Of a stretch of DNA of 63,494 nt, positions 55,139 to 63,476 are shown one piece after another. Each line of letters starts with the position of its first letter. Within the stretch, counting starts at the first letter, position 1. The notes below the pieces were generated by a model. The model saw only the letters and a program-made list of their open reading frames with translations. It had not been told where the DNA came from and did not search any database. This stretch comes from Marinobacter sp. (GTDB taxonomy: Bacteria > Pseudomonadota > Gammaproteobacteria > Pseudomonadales > Oleiphilaceae). Made by a program: the position numbers and the translations under genes. The stretch is taken from assembly GCA_030149475.1 (NCBI GenBank), contig JASBRL010000016.1, positions 1 through 63,494 of the forward strand, given 5' to 3'.

Positions 55139-56737
55139 ATGACCGACCGTTCAGAGCCTGCGAACAGCAGTGTTCAACCTTACGACGACGTCGACTATCA
55201 AATCGGCCAGGATAATGTTCAAGTCGCCGGTTTTGATGTCCACAACCCCGTGTTTGGCACCAGCGCCATACTCATCCTGCTTTTTGTGGCAGGCACGCTC
55301 ATCGCACCCGAGGCTGCAAATGCCATGCTGTTGGGCGCGCGCAACTGGGCCATCGATCACTTCGACTGGCTGTTTATGGCCGGCGGGAATCTTTTCGTGA
55401 TTTTCTGTCTGGCGCTGATTGTGCTTCCGGTCAGCAAGGTCCGCCTTGGCGGCGACCACGCCAGGCCTGAATTCTCCACCCTTTCCTGGTTCGCCATGTT
55501 GTTCGCAGCGGGTATGGGCATTGGCCTGATGTTCTGGAGCGTGGCGGAGCCGGTGGCCTATTTCACGGATTGGTATGGCACTCCGTTGGGGGTGGCAGCC
55601 AACACGGCTGAAGGCAAGTCCCTGGCGCTTGGGGCCACCATGTTTCACTGGGGCCTGCATCCCTGGGCGATGTACGGCATTGTTGGTCTCTCACTTGCGT
55701 TCTTCGCTTACAACAAGGGACTGCCACTTACCGTCAGGTCCGCTTTTTACCCGTTGTTGGGGAACCTTATCTGGGGGCCGGTCGGCCATGTCATCGACAT
55801 TGTTGCGGTGCTCGCCACTATTTTCGGTCTGGCGACTTCGCTCGGTCTCGGTGCGCAACAGGCTGCCAGTGGTTTGGCATATCTCGGATTAGTCGAAAAT
55901 GGAATCAGCACGCAGATTGGTCTGATTGTCATCATCACTGGCATCGCGACTTTATCTGTGGTGCGCGGTCTCGACGGTGGCGTAAAGCTACTGAGTAATA
56001 TCAACATGATCCTTGCCCTGATATTGCTCGTGTTTGTCATCGCCGTGAGCTCGCTCTCAGGTTTCCTGTCCAATCTGACCAACCTCTTTGGCTCGTACGT
56101 ACAGAATATCCTGCCTTTGAGCAACTGGGTCGGCCGCGCGGACGAGACCTGGTTTCACGGGTGGACCGTTTTCTATTGGGCCTGGTGGATTTCCTGGTCA
56201 CCCTTCGTCGGCATGTTCATTGCGCGGGTGTCAAAGGGGCGCACCGTGCGGGAATTCATGCTTGCCGTACTCATCATTCCAACCGTTGTCTGTGGCATCT
56301 GGGTTACGGCCTTTGGTGGCAACGCCCTTGACCAGATTCAGGCCAATGTCGGCGAACTGAGCAACGGCCTTACCGAAGTCCCGTTGGCCATGTTCCAGAT
56401 GCTGGCACACCTGCCCCTGGCATCGCTGATGTCTTTCCTGGCCATCGTTCTCGTGCTGATGTTTTTCATCACCTCGTCCGACTCCGGCTCGCTGGTGATA
56501 GACGGCATTACCGCTGGCGGCAAGGAAGATGCACCCGTTGCCCAACGGGTTTTCTGGGCCACTCTGGAAGGTGTTATCGCCGCAACTCTTCTTTTTGGCG
56601 GCGGTGCGCAGGCGCTGAAAGCCCTTCAGGCCGGTGCGGTCACGGCCGGGCTGCCGTTTACAGTTATCCTGATCCTGATGTGTGTCAGCCTCTATAAGGG
56701 TTTAAGCGCGGAGACTCGTCGATTAGCCCTGGCTTGA
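55139..56737 (+). CDS. BCCT-family betaine/choline/carnitine transporter
   Basis: A 532-residue secondary transporter with about twelve membrane helices. The BCCT substrate-region motif FYWAWWISWSPFVGMFIARVSKGR is present, as is the AGMGIGLMFWSVAEP segment. The short C-terminus lacks the long charged osmosensory tail of BetP, so it likely serves catabolic uptake. The start at 55139 has AGGAG upstream; the ORF to 55064 is less likely. A lone TGTCGC at 55065 precedes it. Confidence 0.92.
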   Translation: MTDRSEPANSSVQPYDDVDYQIGQDNVQVAGFDVHNPVFGTSAILILLFVAGTLIAPEAANAMLLGARNWAIDHFDWLFMAGGNLFVIFCLALIVLPVSKVRLGGDHARPEFSTLSWFAMLFAAGMGIGLMFWSVAEPVAYFTDWYGTPLGVAANTAEGKSLALGATMFHWGLHPWAMYGIVGLSLAFFAYNKGLPLTVRSAFYPLLGNLIWGPVGHVIDIVAVLATIFGLATSLGLGAQQAASGLAYLGLVENGISTQIGLIVIITGIATLSVVRGLDGGVKLLSNINMILALILLVFVIAVSSLSGFLSNLTNLFGSYVQNILPLSNWVGRADETWFHGWTVFYWAWWISWSPFVGMFIARVSKGRTVREFMLAVLIIPTVVCGIWVTAFGGNALDQIQANVGELSNGLTEVPLAMFQMLAHLPLASLMSFLAIVLVLMFFITSSDSGSLVIDGITAGGKEDAPVAQRVFWATLEGVIAATLLFGGGAQALKALQAGAVTAGLPFTVILILMCVSLYKGLSAETRRLALA

Positions 56738-56794
56738 CTACTGCCCGAATCTGGTTCAGGCCCCCGCTAAGGCGAACGCCTTTGTGGTCGCCCA

Positions 56795-56821
56795 TGTCCA
56801 ATGGAGGAGTGAATATGTCGT
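56795..56821 (+). promoter_or_regulatory. Candidate GbdR-type operator upstream of fdhA
   Basis: TGTCCA and TGTCGT, 21 bp apart, 85 bases before the fdhA start. Confidence 0.5.
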
Positions 56822-56905
56822 TTCCGGGCATGTGTCCGACCGACGGGTAATTAAAGTAGATGAGGTAGTTCCACCACAAAAGTCGGATAACAAAAGGAAA
56901 ACGCA

Positions 56906-58105
56906 ATGACCAGCAACGCATCCAACCGTGGCGTCGTCTATCAGGGCCCCGGCCATGTCTCGGTCGAATCCATCGCCTTTCCCCAGCTCGCGCTCGGCAA
57001 GCGCCGATGCGACCACGGTGTGATTCTTAAAGTTCTGACCACTAACATCTGTGGCTCTGACCAGCATATGGTGCGCGGACGCACTACCGCGCCCCAGGGC
57101 CTGGTGCTGGGCCATGAAATCACTGGTGAGATCATCGAGTGTGGCCGGGACGTTGAGTTCCTTAAAAACGGCGATATCGTGTCGGTGCCCTTCAACATTG
57201 CCTGCGGCCGCTGCCGAAACTGCAAGGAAGGCAGGACCGGCATTTGCCTGAACGTGAACCCCGCCCGTCCCGGTGCCGCCTATGGCTACGTCGATATGGG
57301 CGGCTGGGTTGGCGGTCAGGCCGAGTACGTCATGGTTCCTTACGCTGACTTCAACCTGCTCAAGTTTCCCGACCCGGACCAGGCCATGGAAAAAATCAGC
57401 GACCTTACGCTGTTATCCGATATTTTCCCAACCGGCTTCCACGGTTGCGTCACGGCGGGTGTCGGGCCAGGTTCCACGGTCTATATCGCCGGTGCGGGGC
57501 CAGTCGGCCTTGCCGCAGCCGCCAGTGCACGCTTACTTGGTGCAGCCTGCGTTATCGTTGGCGACATGATCGACGAACGACTCGCCCAGGCCCGCAGCTT
57601 TGGTTGTGAAACCATCGATCTGAAACAGGACGCAGGGTTACCAGATCTTATCGAACAGATTGTCGGAGAGCCCGAAATTGACTGCTTCGTAGATTGTGTC
57701 GGCTTTGAAGCCCACGCCTGTGGCCATCAACACCACCATGAACAGCCGGCCACGGTACTCAACTCAGCCATGCAGGTTACCCGGGCAGGCGGCGAGATTG
57801 GTATCCCTGGTCTATATGTAACAGAAGACCCGGGCGCTGCCGAGGCAGCTGCTAAACAGGGGGCGTTAAGCATGCGTTTTGGTCTTGGATGGGCCAAGTC
57901 CCACTCTTTCCATACCGGCCAGTGTCCGGTTATGAAGTATCACCGTCAGCTTATGCAGGCTATCCTGTTCGAACGGATAAACATCGCCCAGGCAGTTAAC
58001 GTGCAATTGATCAGCCTCGACCAGGCGCCAAAAGGCTACGCCGATTTTGACGGTGGTGCCGCCAAGAAATTTGTGATTGATCCACACGCGTCCGTAGCGG
58101 CCTGA
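56906..58105 (+). CDS. fdhA: Glutathione-independent formaldehyde dehydrogenase
   Basis: A 399-residue zinc alcohol-dehydrogenase family protein oxidising formaldehyde with NAD. It has the catalytic zinc Cys in TTNICGSDQHMVRG, the structural zinc loop CGRCRNCKEGRTGIC and the Rossmann motif VYIAGAGPVGLAAAASARLLG. Formaldehyde arises from betaine, dimethylglycine and sarcosine demethylation, so this gene detoxifies pathway products. It matches PA5421. Confidence 0.95.
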   Translation: MTSNASNRGVVYQGPGHVSVESIAFPQLALGKRRCDHGVILKVLTTNICGSDQHMVRGRTTAPQGLVLGHEITGEIIECGRDVEFLKNGDIVSVPFNIACGRCRNCKEGRTGICLNVNPARPGAAYGYVDMGGWVGGQAEYVMVPYADFNLLKFPDPDQAMEKISDLTLLSDIFPTGFHGCVTAGVGPGSTVYIAGAGPVGLAAAASARLLGAACVIVGDMIDERLAQARSFGCETIDLKQDAGLPDLIEQIVGEPEIDCFVDCVGFEAHACGHQHHHEQPATVLNSAMQVTRAGGEIGIPGLYVTEDPGAAEAAAKQGALSMRFGLGWAKSHSFHTGQCPVMKYHRQLMQAILFERINIAQAVNVQLISLDQAPKGYADFDGGAAKKFVIDPHASVAA

Positions 58106-58132
58106 GGTACGGCTTTTCGATAAACAAAAAGC

Positions 58133-58161
58133 GCCGGGACCGCTTCCCCTAAGGTCCTGGC
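58133..58161 (+). terminator. Possible terminator downstream of fdhA
   Basis: A 9-bp stem (GCCGGGACC / GGTCCTGGC, one G-U pair) with an 11-base loop, 28 bases after the stop. No T-run follows. Confidence 0.4.
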
Positions 58162-58359
58162 GAATCCGATCTGCTACTCATGGCGTTAAAATAGCGCGCT
58201 GCTCAGCCTTGTCAGGCAAACAGCCCGGAGTCGGTTCACCTTCTGTCTTTTGGGTTATCCCGGCTGCCGCCTTTATTTGCAAAGACCGCTGCTACCTGGC
58301 AGAGAGATGGTCGCAACCATCAACAACGTTGCAAAGAACTGTAACGATACGGCAGACTT

Positions 58360-58408
58360 GCGGAGAAATCTCCCGCTGAAGTCGCTGGTACAGAACTGCG
58401 GCGGGAGA
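58360..58408 (+). promoter_or_regulatory. Alternating hairpins in the mqo leader
   Basis: Segment A GCGGAGA (58360-58366) can pair with B TCTCCCGC (58369-58376). B is also perfectly complementary to C GCGGGAGA (58401-58408). A-B and B-C exclude each other, the layout of an attenuator or riboswitch expression platform, about 110 bases before the mqo start. No known riboswitch core is recognised. Confidence 0.4.
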
Positions 58409-58517
58409 GACAGAACAGCGTACGTTTACTCGTCACCAGATAACATGGCGGCTGGCACCGCCTGTGTTATCGCCGTGCCTACGTGCAACGCTACAGAAAC
58501 CCGACCGGAAAGACTCT

Positions 58518-59981
58518 ATGAACGTTATCATTGTAGGCGCAGGAATCATGGGCACCACCTTTGCTGTCCTGGCAAAGGAGCTGGCACCCGAGTTAGATAT
58601 CACGATTCTGGAGCGGATGGAGAGGCCGGGAGCCAGTAACTCCTGGGTTTTCAATAATGCCGGAACAGGGCATGAGGCCAATTGTGAACTCAACTACACC
58701 CCGGTGGATGAAGAGGTTATCTCGGTCGAGAAGGCCCTGAAAATCCATGCCCAATTCAACGTTGCCAAACAGTTCTGGGCCTATCTGATCAAAAAAGGGG
58801 CGATTAAAGACCCGAAGACCTTCCTCAACCAGACCAGGCACTGCACCATTGTGGCTGAGCCCGCTATAGAAGAGCTACGGCTGCGCTACAGGGAAATGTC
58901 TGCGCATCATTTTTTTGAGCACATGCGTTTTTCGGAAGATTTTGACGAGATAGAAAGCTGGATTCCTTATTTGATGGAGGCGAGGCCCCGCCACGAAAAA
59001 ATGGCGGCAACCGTCATTGAAACCGGCACGGATCTGAATTTCGGAACGTTGACCGAGCAAATGGTGGCCTACGCTGTAAACGACCTGGGTGTCAGAATCG
59101 AATACGGAACCCAGGTAAAACGTGTGCATCGAAGCCCATCGGGAAGCTGGCTTGTCGAGACGGAAACCAAGGGCAAGGCGGTTCGTCACAAGGCCGATGT
59201 GCTGTTCGTCGGCGCGGGCGGCGGGGCTTTCCCGATCCTGAAAAAGAGCCACTTGCCGTTCCGACACCGGTTCACCGGGTTTCCCGTTGGCGGGCGATTC
59301 CTGCAAGCACCCATCAGCGAGGAGCAGGCCAACCGGTACCGCGCCAAAACCTATGGCAGGGCAAAAGTTGGTGCACCACCCATGTCCGTTCCGCATCTGG
59401 ATTTGCGTGTGGCCGACGGCCAGCACTACTTGCTGTTCGGTCCATTCGCATCGTTCAAACCGGTGCTGGAAAAGGGAAGGGGATTTCTGGACTATCTGCG
59501 CTCCATGCGTCTGCATGACATTCCCGGGTTGTTGAGCGTCGCCATTGAGCACTTTGCACTGGTCAAATACCTGGTCTCTGAGACCTTCAAAGGTGAAAAG
59601 AGCATGCTTGCGGAACTTGATAGTTTTGCTCCGGGGATGAGCAAAAAGTTCGACTGGAAACCGGTCGAAGCCGGACAGCGGGTTCAGATCATCAAGGACG
59701 GGGATTTGCAGATGGGTACGGAGATTCTGGTTTCCAAAGAAAAAACTTACGGCACGTTACTGGGCGCATCGCCTGGGGCGTCGGTGTCGCCCGAAGTGAT
59801 GCTTCGTTGTCTTGAACAAATGCTGCCGTCTATTTTCAGGAAAGAGAGTGCCCGCGAAAAAATGAAAGAAATTTTCCCTGAGGATAACCTGGAGACGCTG
59901 ATCAATGAGCCCGACCGCTACCGCGAGATCCGGGACGTCGTTAACGAACGATTGGGGATCATTCGGCCCGAGTCCGAGTGA
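58518..59981 (+). CDS. mqo: Malate:quinone oxidoreductase
   Basis: A 487-residue FAD-dependent membrane-peripheral enzyme oxidising malate to oxaloacetate with quinone. It has the FAD fold VIIVGAGIMGTTFAVLA at about 3-19, NNAGTGHEANCELNYTP, VGAGGGAFPILKKSHLP and the C-terminal LGASPGASVSPEVML. The start at 58518 gives the standard N-terminus; the ORF from 58464 adds 18 unrelated residues. It stands between the betaine genes and the cytochrome/propeller gene. It is not coupled to either. Confidence 0.94.
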   Translation: MNVIIVGAGIMGTTFAVLAKELAPELDITILERMERPGASNSWVFNNAGTGHEANCELNYTPVDEEVISVEKALKIHAQFNVAKQFWAYLIKKGAIKDPKTFLNQTRHCTIVAEPAIEELRLRYREMSAHHFFEHMRFSEDFDEIESWIPYLMEARPRHEKMAATVIETGTDLNFGTLTEQMVAYAVNDLGVRIEYGTQVKRVHRSPSGSWLVETETKGKAVRHKADVLFVGAGGGAFPILKKSHLPFRHRFTGFPVGGRFLQAPISEEQANRYRAKTYGRAKVGAPPMSVPHLDLRVADGQHYLLFGPFASFKPVLEKGRGFLDYLRSMRLHDIPGLLSVAIEHFALVKYLVSETFKGEKSMLAELDSFAPGMSKKFDWKPVEAGQRVQIIKDGDLQMGTEILVSKEKTYGTLLGASPGASVSPEVMLRCLEQMLPSIFRKESAREKMKEIFPEDNLETLINEPDRYREIRDVVNERLGIIRPESE

Positions 59982-60214
59982 ATCACTGAGCGTTTACACG
60001 GTCAGCAGTCGCCTTTCGTTCGAGAGGAGGCTGGTTGATAAAACAGCAGGAGAAAAAAGGAATAGATCGCATACTGGTGACGCCCTGATAAGCAGCCGCA
60101 AATATTTCTTGGTGACGTCGTGAAGTGTGGCCGGCATGCAGGCTGGGAAGAGACCGTACCAGTCGTCATTGTCTGAATGCTTCACGGTTCGATAGATGAA
60201 TAAGGACTCAAACA

Positions 60215-61687
60215 ATGACAAACCAATGTGTGTCGCTGATGTCAAAGGTCATGCTTTCAATCGGTATTTTCTCCGGCGCCAGTGGTGTCCTGGCGGATTC
60301 GGCAGACGACAGTATTAGCCGGGGCAAACAGGTCTACAGCCAGCAGTGTGCCGCGTGCCATCAGCAAAAAGGACAGGGTATTCCCGGATCATTCCCGCCC
60401 CAGAAAGAACACACGGCAGACCTCTTCAATGCCAATGGAGGCATTGGCGGGAGAGACTATCTCGCCCATGTTCTGCAATACGGCCTGACGGGTTCAATTG
60501 AGGTCGAGGGTACCTCTTACAACGGCAATATGCCGGCATGGGGTGGATCGCTCAGTAACCAGCAAATCGCGGATGTCCTGAATTATGTGCTAACGGCATT
60601 TGGCAACAGGGAGCGACTCTCCCGTGCCTTTCAACCCTATACAGCCGACGAGATAGACTCCGTCTCTGGCAAGGATCTGTCCGGAAAACAGGTCTACCAG
60701 TTGCGTCAGGCTGTGGTGGGAAATCAGGGGCGAAGCTCAGGCCCGACTGCCTCTCAGGAGGCACCTGCTGTCAGCGCAACAGCCACAGTGTCTCTTGATC
60801 AGGCCATGCCGCAACCGGTCTACGCTGCAGTCCAGAAATCCGGCGTTGTCGAACGTCTGCCTTCAAAGTCGACGTGGCCGGGGGTGAAAGGGGCCCACTA
60901 CGATGCCTTGAGCCCGGACGGTAGAAGGCTGATCGTTTCCGGGTTCAAGACCGGCAATGTGTACATCATGGACACCGATAACGGAGATATCCAGGCCAGT
61001 ATCGCAATCGGCGAGGTGGCACAGGGCGTCAAAGTCTCGCCGGATGGGCGTTATGGCCTTGCGGTGGCACCTACCCAGGGGATAGTTGCCGTCATCGACA
61101 TGAAGTCACTGTCGCTGGTCAAAAAAATCCCGGTAGGGAAAACGCCCCACAATCTTATTTTCAGCAAGGACGGCAGTCTCGCATACGTTACTTTGCAGGG
61201 CGAAGGTGCGTTAGCTGTGGTCAATATGACGAAGCTCAGCAAACAGCGCACCATACCCACGCCGGGACTTGATAGCCCGCACAATATTGATATTTCCGAG
61301 GATGGGCGGCGCCTGTGGATTCGCGATTTCATCGGGCATGTGGGCGTTCTTGATCTGGACAGTGAGAAGGTTCTCAAGGTATTCAAGGTCGGCGCAGGCC
61401 ACGGTGGCATCGACGTGATTCCGAACAGTCGGTATGTGGCAACGGGGGCCATCTCTGCCTCCCGGGTGACGGTGATTGACGCTGACAGCCTCACCGTTGT
61501 TGCCAACCTGGAAGTCGGCACCGGGCCCCATGGAGTGCGCGCAAGCGCCGACGGCCGTTACCTTTATACATCCGTGACGGCAGACAATCTGATCGCCATT
61601 ATCGATCTGAAGTCTCTGCAAGTGGTGCACCAGGTGCCTGTTGATGGCAAATTTCCGTTCTGGGTCGCTGTTCCCGGCAACCCTTGA
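60215..61687 (+). CDS. Exported cytochrome c fused to a YVTN-type beta-propeller
   Basis: A 490-residue protein. Signal peptide to about residue 28 (SGASGVLA). A class I cytochrome c domain at about 30-135 has haem motif CAACH at about 46-50 and a likely Met ligand in NGNMPAWGG. A Ser/Ala/Pro linker follows (about 165-195), then a beta-propeller of YVTN repeats (about 215-490): LSPDGRRLIVSGFKTGNVYIMD, VSPDGRYGLAVAP, FSKDGSLAYVTLQGEGALAVV, ASADGRYLYTSV. Similar pairings occur in NirF/NirN and other periplasmic redox proteins, but this one lacks a recognisable second cofactor motif. The next genes, 43 bases on, are an ECF sigma factor and its anti-sigma. Confidence 0.85.
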   Translation: MTNQCVSLMSKVMLSIGIFSGASGVLADSADDSISRGKQVYSQQCAACHQQKGQGIPGSFPPQKEHTADLFNANGGIGGRDYLAHVLQYGLTGSIEVEGTSYNGNMPAWGGSLSNQQIADVLNYVLTAFGNRERLSRAFQPYTADEIDSVSGKDLSGKQVYQLRQAVVGNQGRSSGPTASQEAPAVSATATVSLDQAMPQPVYAAVQKSGVVERLPSKSTWPGVKGAHYDALSPDGRRLIVSGFKTGNVYIMDTDNGDIQASIAIGEVAQGVKVSPDGRYGLAVAPTQGIVAVIDMKSLSLVKKIPVGKTPHNLIFSKDGSLAYVTLQGEGALAVVNMTKLSKQRTIPTPGLDSPHNIDISEDGRRLWIRDFIGHVGVLDLDSEKVLKVFKVGAGHGGIDVIPNSRYVATGAISASRVTVIDADSLTVVANLEVGTGPHGVRASADGRYLYTSVTADNLIAIIDLKSLQVVHQVPVDGKFPFWVAVPGNP

Positions 61688-61729
61688 GCGCACGATTTCC
61701 CGCAGGCGCACTCGATAAAGGCACCAAGG

Positions 61730-62308
61730 ATGCGAAAAGCCCGAAGTAAGCAACAGTTCGATGCCCTGACTCGCCCCTGGCGTGACCGCCTGTTTGGTGT
61801 AGCGCAACGCCAGGCGCCGTCGCGCGAGGTAGCGGAGGACTGGACGCAGGAGGCCATGCTCAGGGCGTGGCGTGACTTCGCCCAACTTACGGACCAGGTC
61901 GCGGTGTACGCGTGGCTCCTGAAGATCCTCAATCGGGTAGTGGCTGATGATATTCGGCGCAGCGCCCGGCGAGACCGACTGGCACCGATGCTGACGACCG
62001 GTGACGCCTTTCTGCAGGAGCAGGCATGTACGTCCGCCGGCCCTTTCGAGCAGGCTGTGCAAACGCAAAGCGATGAGCAGATCATGAACGCGGTACAAGC
62101 GCTACCGGATAATTTTCGTCAGGTTATTTTACTACGGGATATTGAGGGGCTGAGTTATCAGGAGGTGGGGCATGTTCTGGACGTTGCACCGGGCACCGTT
62201 ATGAGCCGGTTATCACGAGGACGGCGGCTGTTGTCCGCCCGGCTTATCAGGTCGGAGTCAGGGGATGGACGGGGCGCAACCTCTATACACACCAGTAAAT
62301 CCACATGA
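61730..62308 (+). CDS. ECF-type RNA polymerase sigma factor
   Basis: A 192-residue group IV sigma factor. Region 2 (about 12-80: WRDRLFGVAQRQ, VAEDWTQEAMLRAWRDF, YAWLLKILNRVVADDIRR) and region 4 (about 120-172: ALPDNFRQVILLRDIEGLSYQEV, GTVMSRLSRGRRLL) are both complete. The gene overlaps the anti-sigma by 4 bases, and an AAGG precedes the ATG. The exported cytochrome/propeller gene upstream may be co-transcribed, so it could be a target or a signal source. Confidence 0.92.
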   Translation: MRKARSKQQFDALTRPWRDRLFGVAQRQAPSREVAEDWTQEAMLRAWRDFAQLTDQVAVYAWLLKILNRVVADDIRRSARRDRLAPMLTTGDAFLQEQACTSAGPFEQAVQTQSDEQIMNAVQALPDNFRQVILLRDIEGLSYQEVGHVLDVAPGTVMSRLSRGRRLLSARLIRSESGDGRGATSIHTSKST

Positions 62309-63117
62309 GTGATTTCGACGAAACAGAGGCCGGGCGCTTCACGGAACTTCATCTCGAACTACAGGACTGGCTGGCGGGTTACGTCGATGGCGAACTGGAT
62401 GACTACTACACGGCCCTGGTCGAGGCGCACCTGGCCGGCTGTGAAGCCTGCCGCATGGATGTGTCCCGTCAGCGGGTGACGGGCCGGCGTTTCCATGATG
62501 TGCCGACACCCCACATGCCATTGGAGTTGCATAGGCGACTGGATAGCGCGCTTGCAGATGCGCCTGATTATCCTGATCAGACGCCCACGAAATCAAGGTT
62601 CAAATTCAAGCTATGGCTGACCAGCCTGTACCGTCCTGCGGTGATCGGTGCCGGAGGATGGGCAGTGGCACTGGTGTTCGCCGGGATACTGGTGTGGCCC
62701 GATGCGGGGGTCGTGGGGCACAACCACATCCCGATGGTGAATGATGTATTGTCAGACTATCAAAAGATGGCTCTCGCGGACCTGCCAGCGCTGGCGAACA
62801 GCGCTGAGGTGTCACCTCCCGCCAGATTGGCAGGTGGTCGTCTGCTTGCGACCTGGCGCACCACGGTGGGTGGTGAACCCGCCAGGGCCTTCGCCATGCG
62901 TCGGGGCAAGAGCCTGGTGATTCAGTATCAAGTTTCGGAGCAGGTGCTGTTCAGAAATCCGGACGTGCGACAGGCGATGGCCACAATGGGCAATTACCGT
63001 GCTCGCGAAAACCAACTGGAAGTGCTGGCCATCCCGATGAAGGAGGCCGGTTTACTGGTCGTCGGGCCGGCGAGTGCCATGCCTGCGACCGGCGAACTGG
63101 AGTTCAAGCCTACTTAG
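62305..63117 (+). CDS. Membrane anti-sigma factor with zinc-finger (ZAS) domain
   Basis: A 270-residue bitopic protein. The cytoplasmic ZAS motif is at about 36-53: the spaced His and Cys-x2-Cys of EAHLAGCEACRMD, preceded by AGYVDGELDDYY. There is one membrane helix near 113-131 (IGAGGWAVALVFAGILVW) and a periplasmic domain of about 135 residues. The domain contains ATWRTTVGGEPARAFAMRRG and ends in GLLVVGPASAMPATGELEF. The pattern matches anti-sigma factors that release an ECF sigma upon envelope or redox stress. It is coupled to the sigma gene by ATGA. Confidence 0.9.
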   Translation: MSDFDETEAGRFTELHLELQDWLAGYVDGELDDYYTALVEAHLAGCEACRMDVSRQRVTGRRFHDVPTPHMPLELHRRLDSALADAPDYPDQTPTKSRFKFKLWLTSLYRPAVIGAGGWAVALVFAGILVWPDAGVVGHNHIPMVNDVLSDYQKMALADLPALANSAEVSPPARLAGGRLLATWRTTVGGEPARAFAMRRGKSLVIQYQVSEQVLFRNPDVRQAMATMGNYRARENQLEVLAIPMKEAGLLVVGPASAMPATGELEFKPT

Positions 63118-63292
63118 ACAGAGCAAGTGGCCGACCACACAAAGTGCTCAATCTGCCCAACGATGGACCGGACCGACGATCCGGGCCAGCCACGGTGAGG
63201 CGGTGCGACAGCTTTGCCTGCAAGGCAGCGGCATTACCTATGGAACCTCTGATCAAGTCTATTGACGATTCTGCAAGTGTTGAGAGGCTCAG

Positions 63293-63320
63293 TGGCAAGG
63301 CGCGACTCGCCGGTAATGGC
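63293..63320 (+). repeat. Dispersed repeat, relative of the soxG-purU element
   Basis: 28 bases beginning TGGCAAGGCGCG match the minus strand of 34622-34649 at 24 of 28 positions by eye. Both copies lie in gaps made of nested palindromes. Confidence 0.55.
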
Positions 63321-63379
63321 CGACGTCCTTGCCAAGAGTCGTAACGCGGCCAATGAGCCTCCCAACGCTTGCCCACAGG

Positions 63380-63476
63380 GGCTCTCCCTGAAAGCCGGAC
63401 TCCGCGTTGAGCCTTCTTGAAAGGCAACCAGCCTTCCTGCGAAGCCTCGCCTTGATTCCGGCTTTCAGGGAGAGCC
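63380..63476. repeat. 20-bp perfect inverted repeat
   Basis: The arms 63380-63399 and 63457-63476 are perfect complements (left arm starts GGCTCTCCCTGAAAG), separated by 57 bases that themselves hold a GCCTT/AAGGC hairpin. No T-run follows, so it is not a simple terminator. Confidence 0.8.

Larger units (their letters stand above)
58106..58517. other. 412-base fdhA-mqo intergenic region with structured leader
   Basis: It holds the fdhA 3' hairpin (58133-58161), a small hairpin GATGGT/ACCATC at about 58304-58319, and a set of competing hairpins at 58360-58408 followed by another at about 58443-58468, just before mqo. An ORF from 58250 crosses these and enters mqo in another frame; I do not support it. 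Confidence 0.55.

Noticed and set aside
58350..58420. Glycine riboswitch ahead of mqo
   Set aside because: GGAGAGA-like pieces are there, but the conserved core (CGCCGAAGG-like loop and the CTCAGG segment) is missing, so I call only competing hairpins.
63155..63412. Integron attC-like site
   Set aside because: GCCCAAC and GTTGAGC occur in the right order but about 250 bases apart, with no simple stem between them and no integrase.
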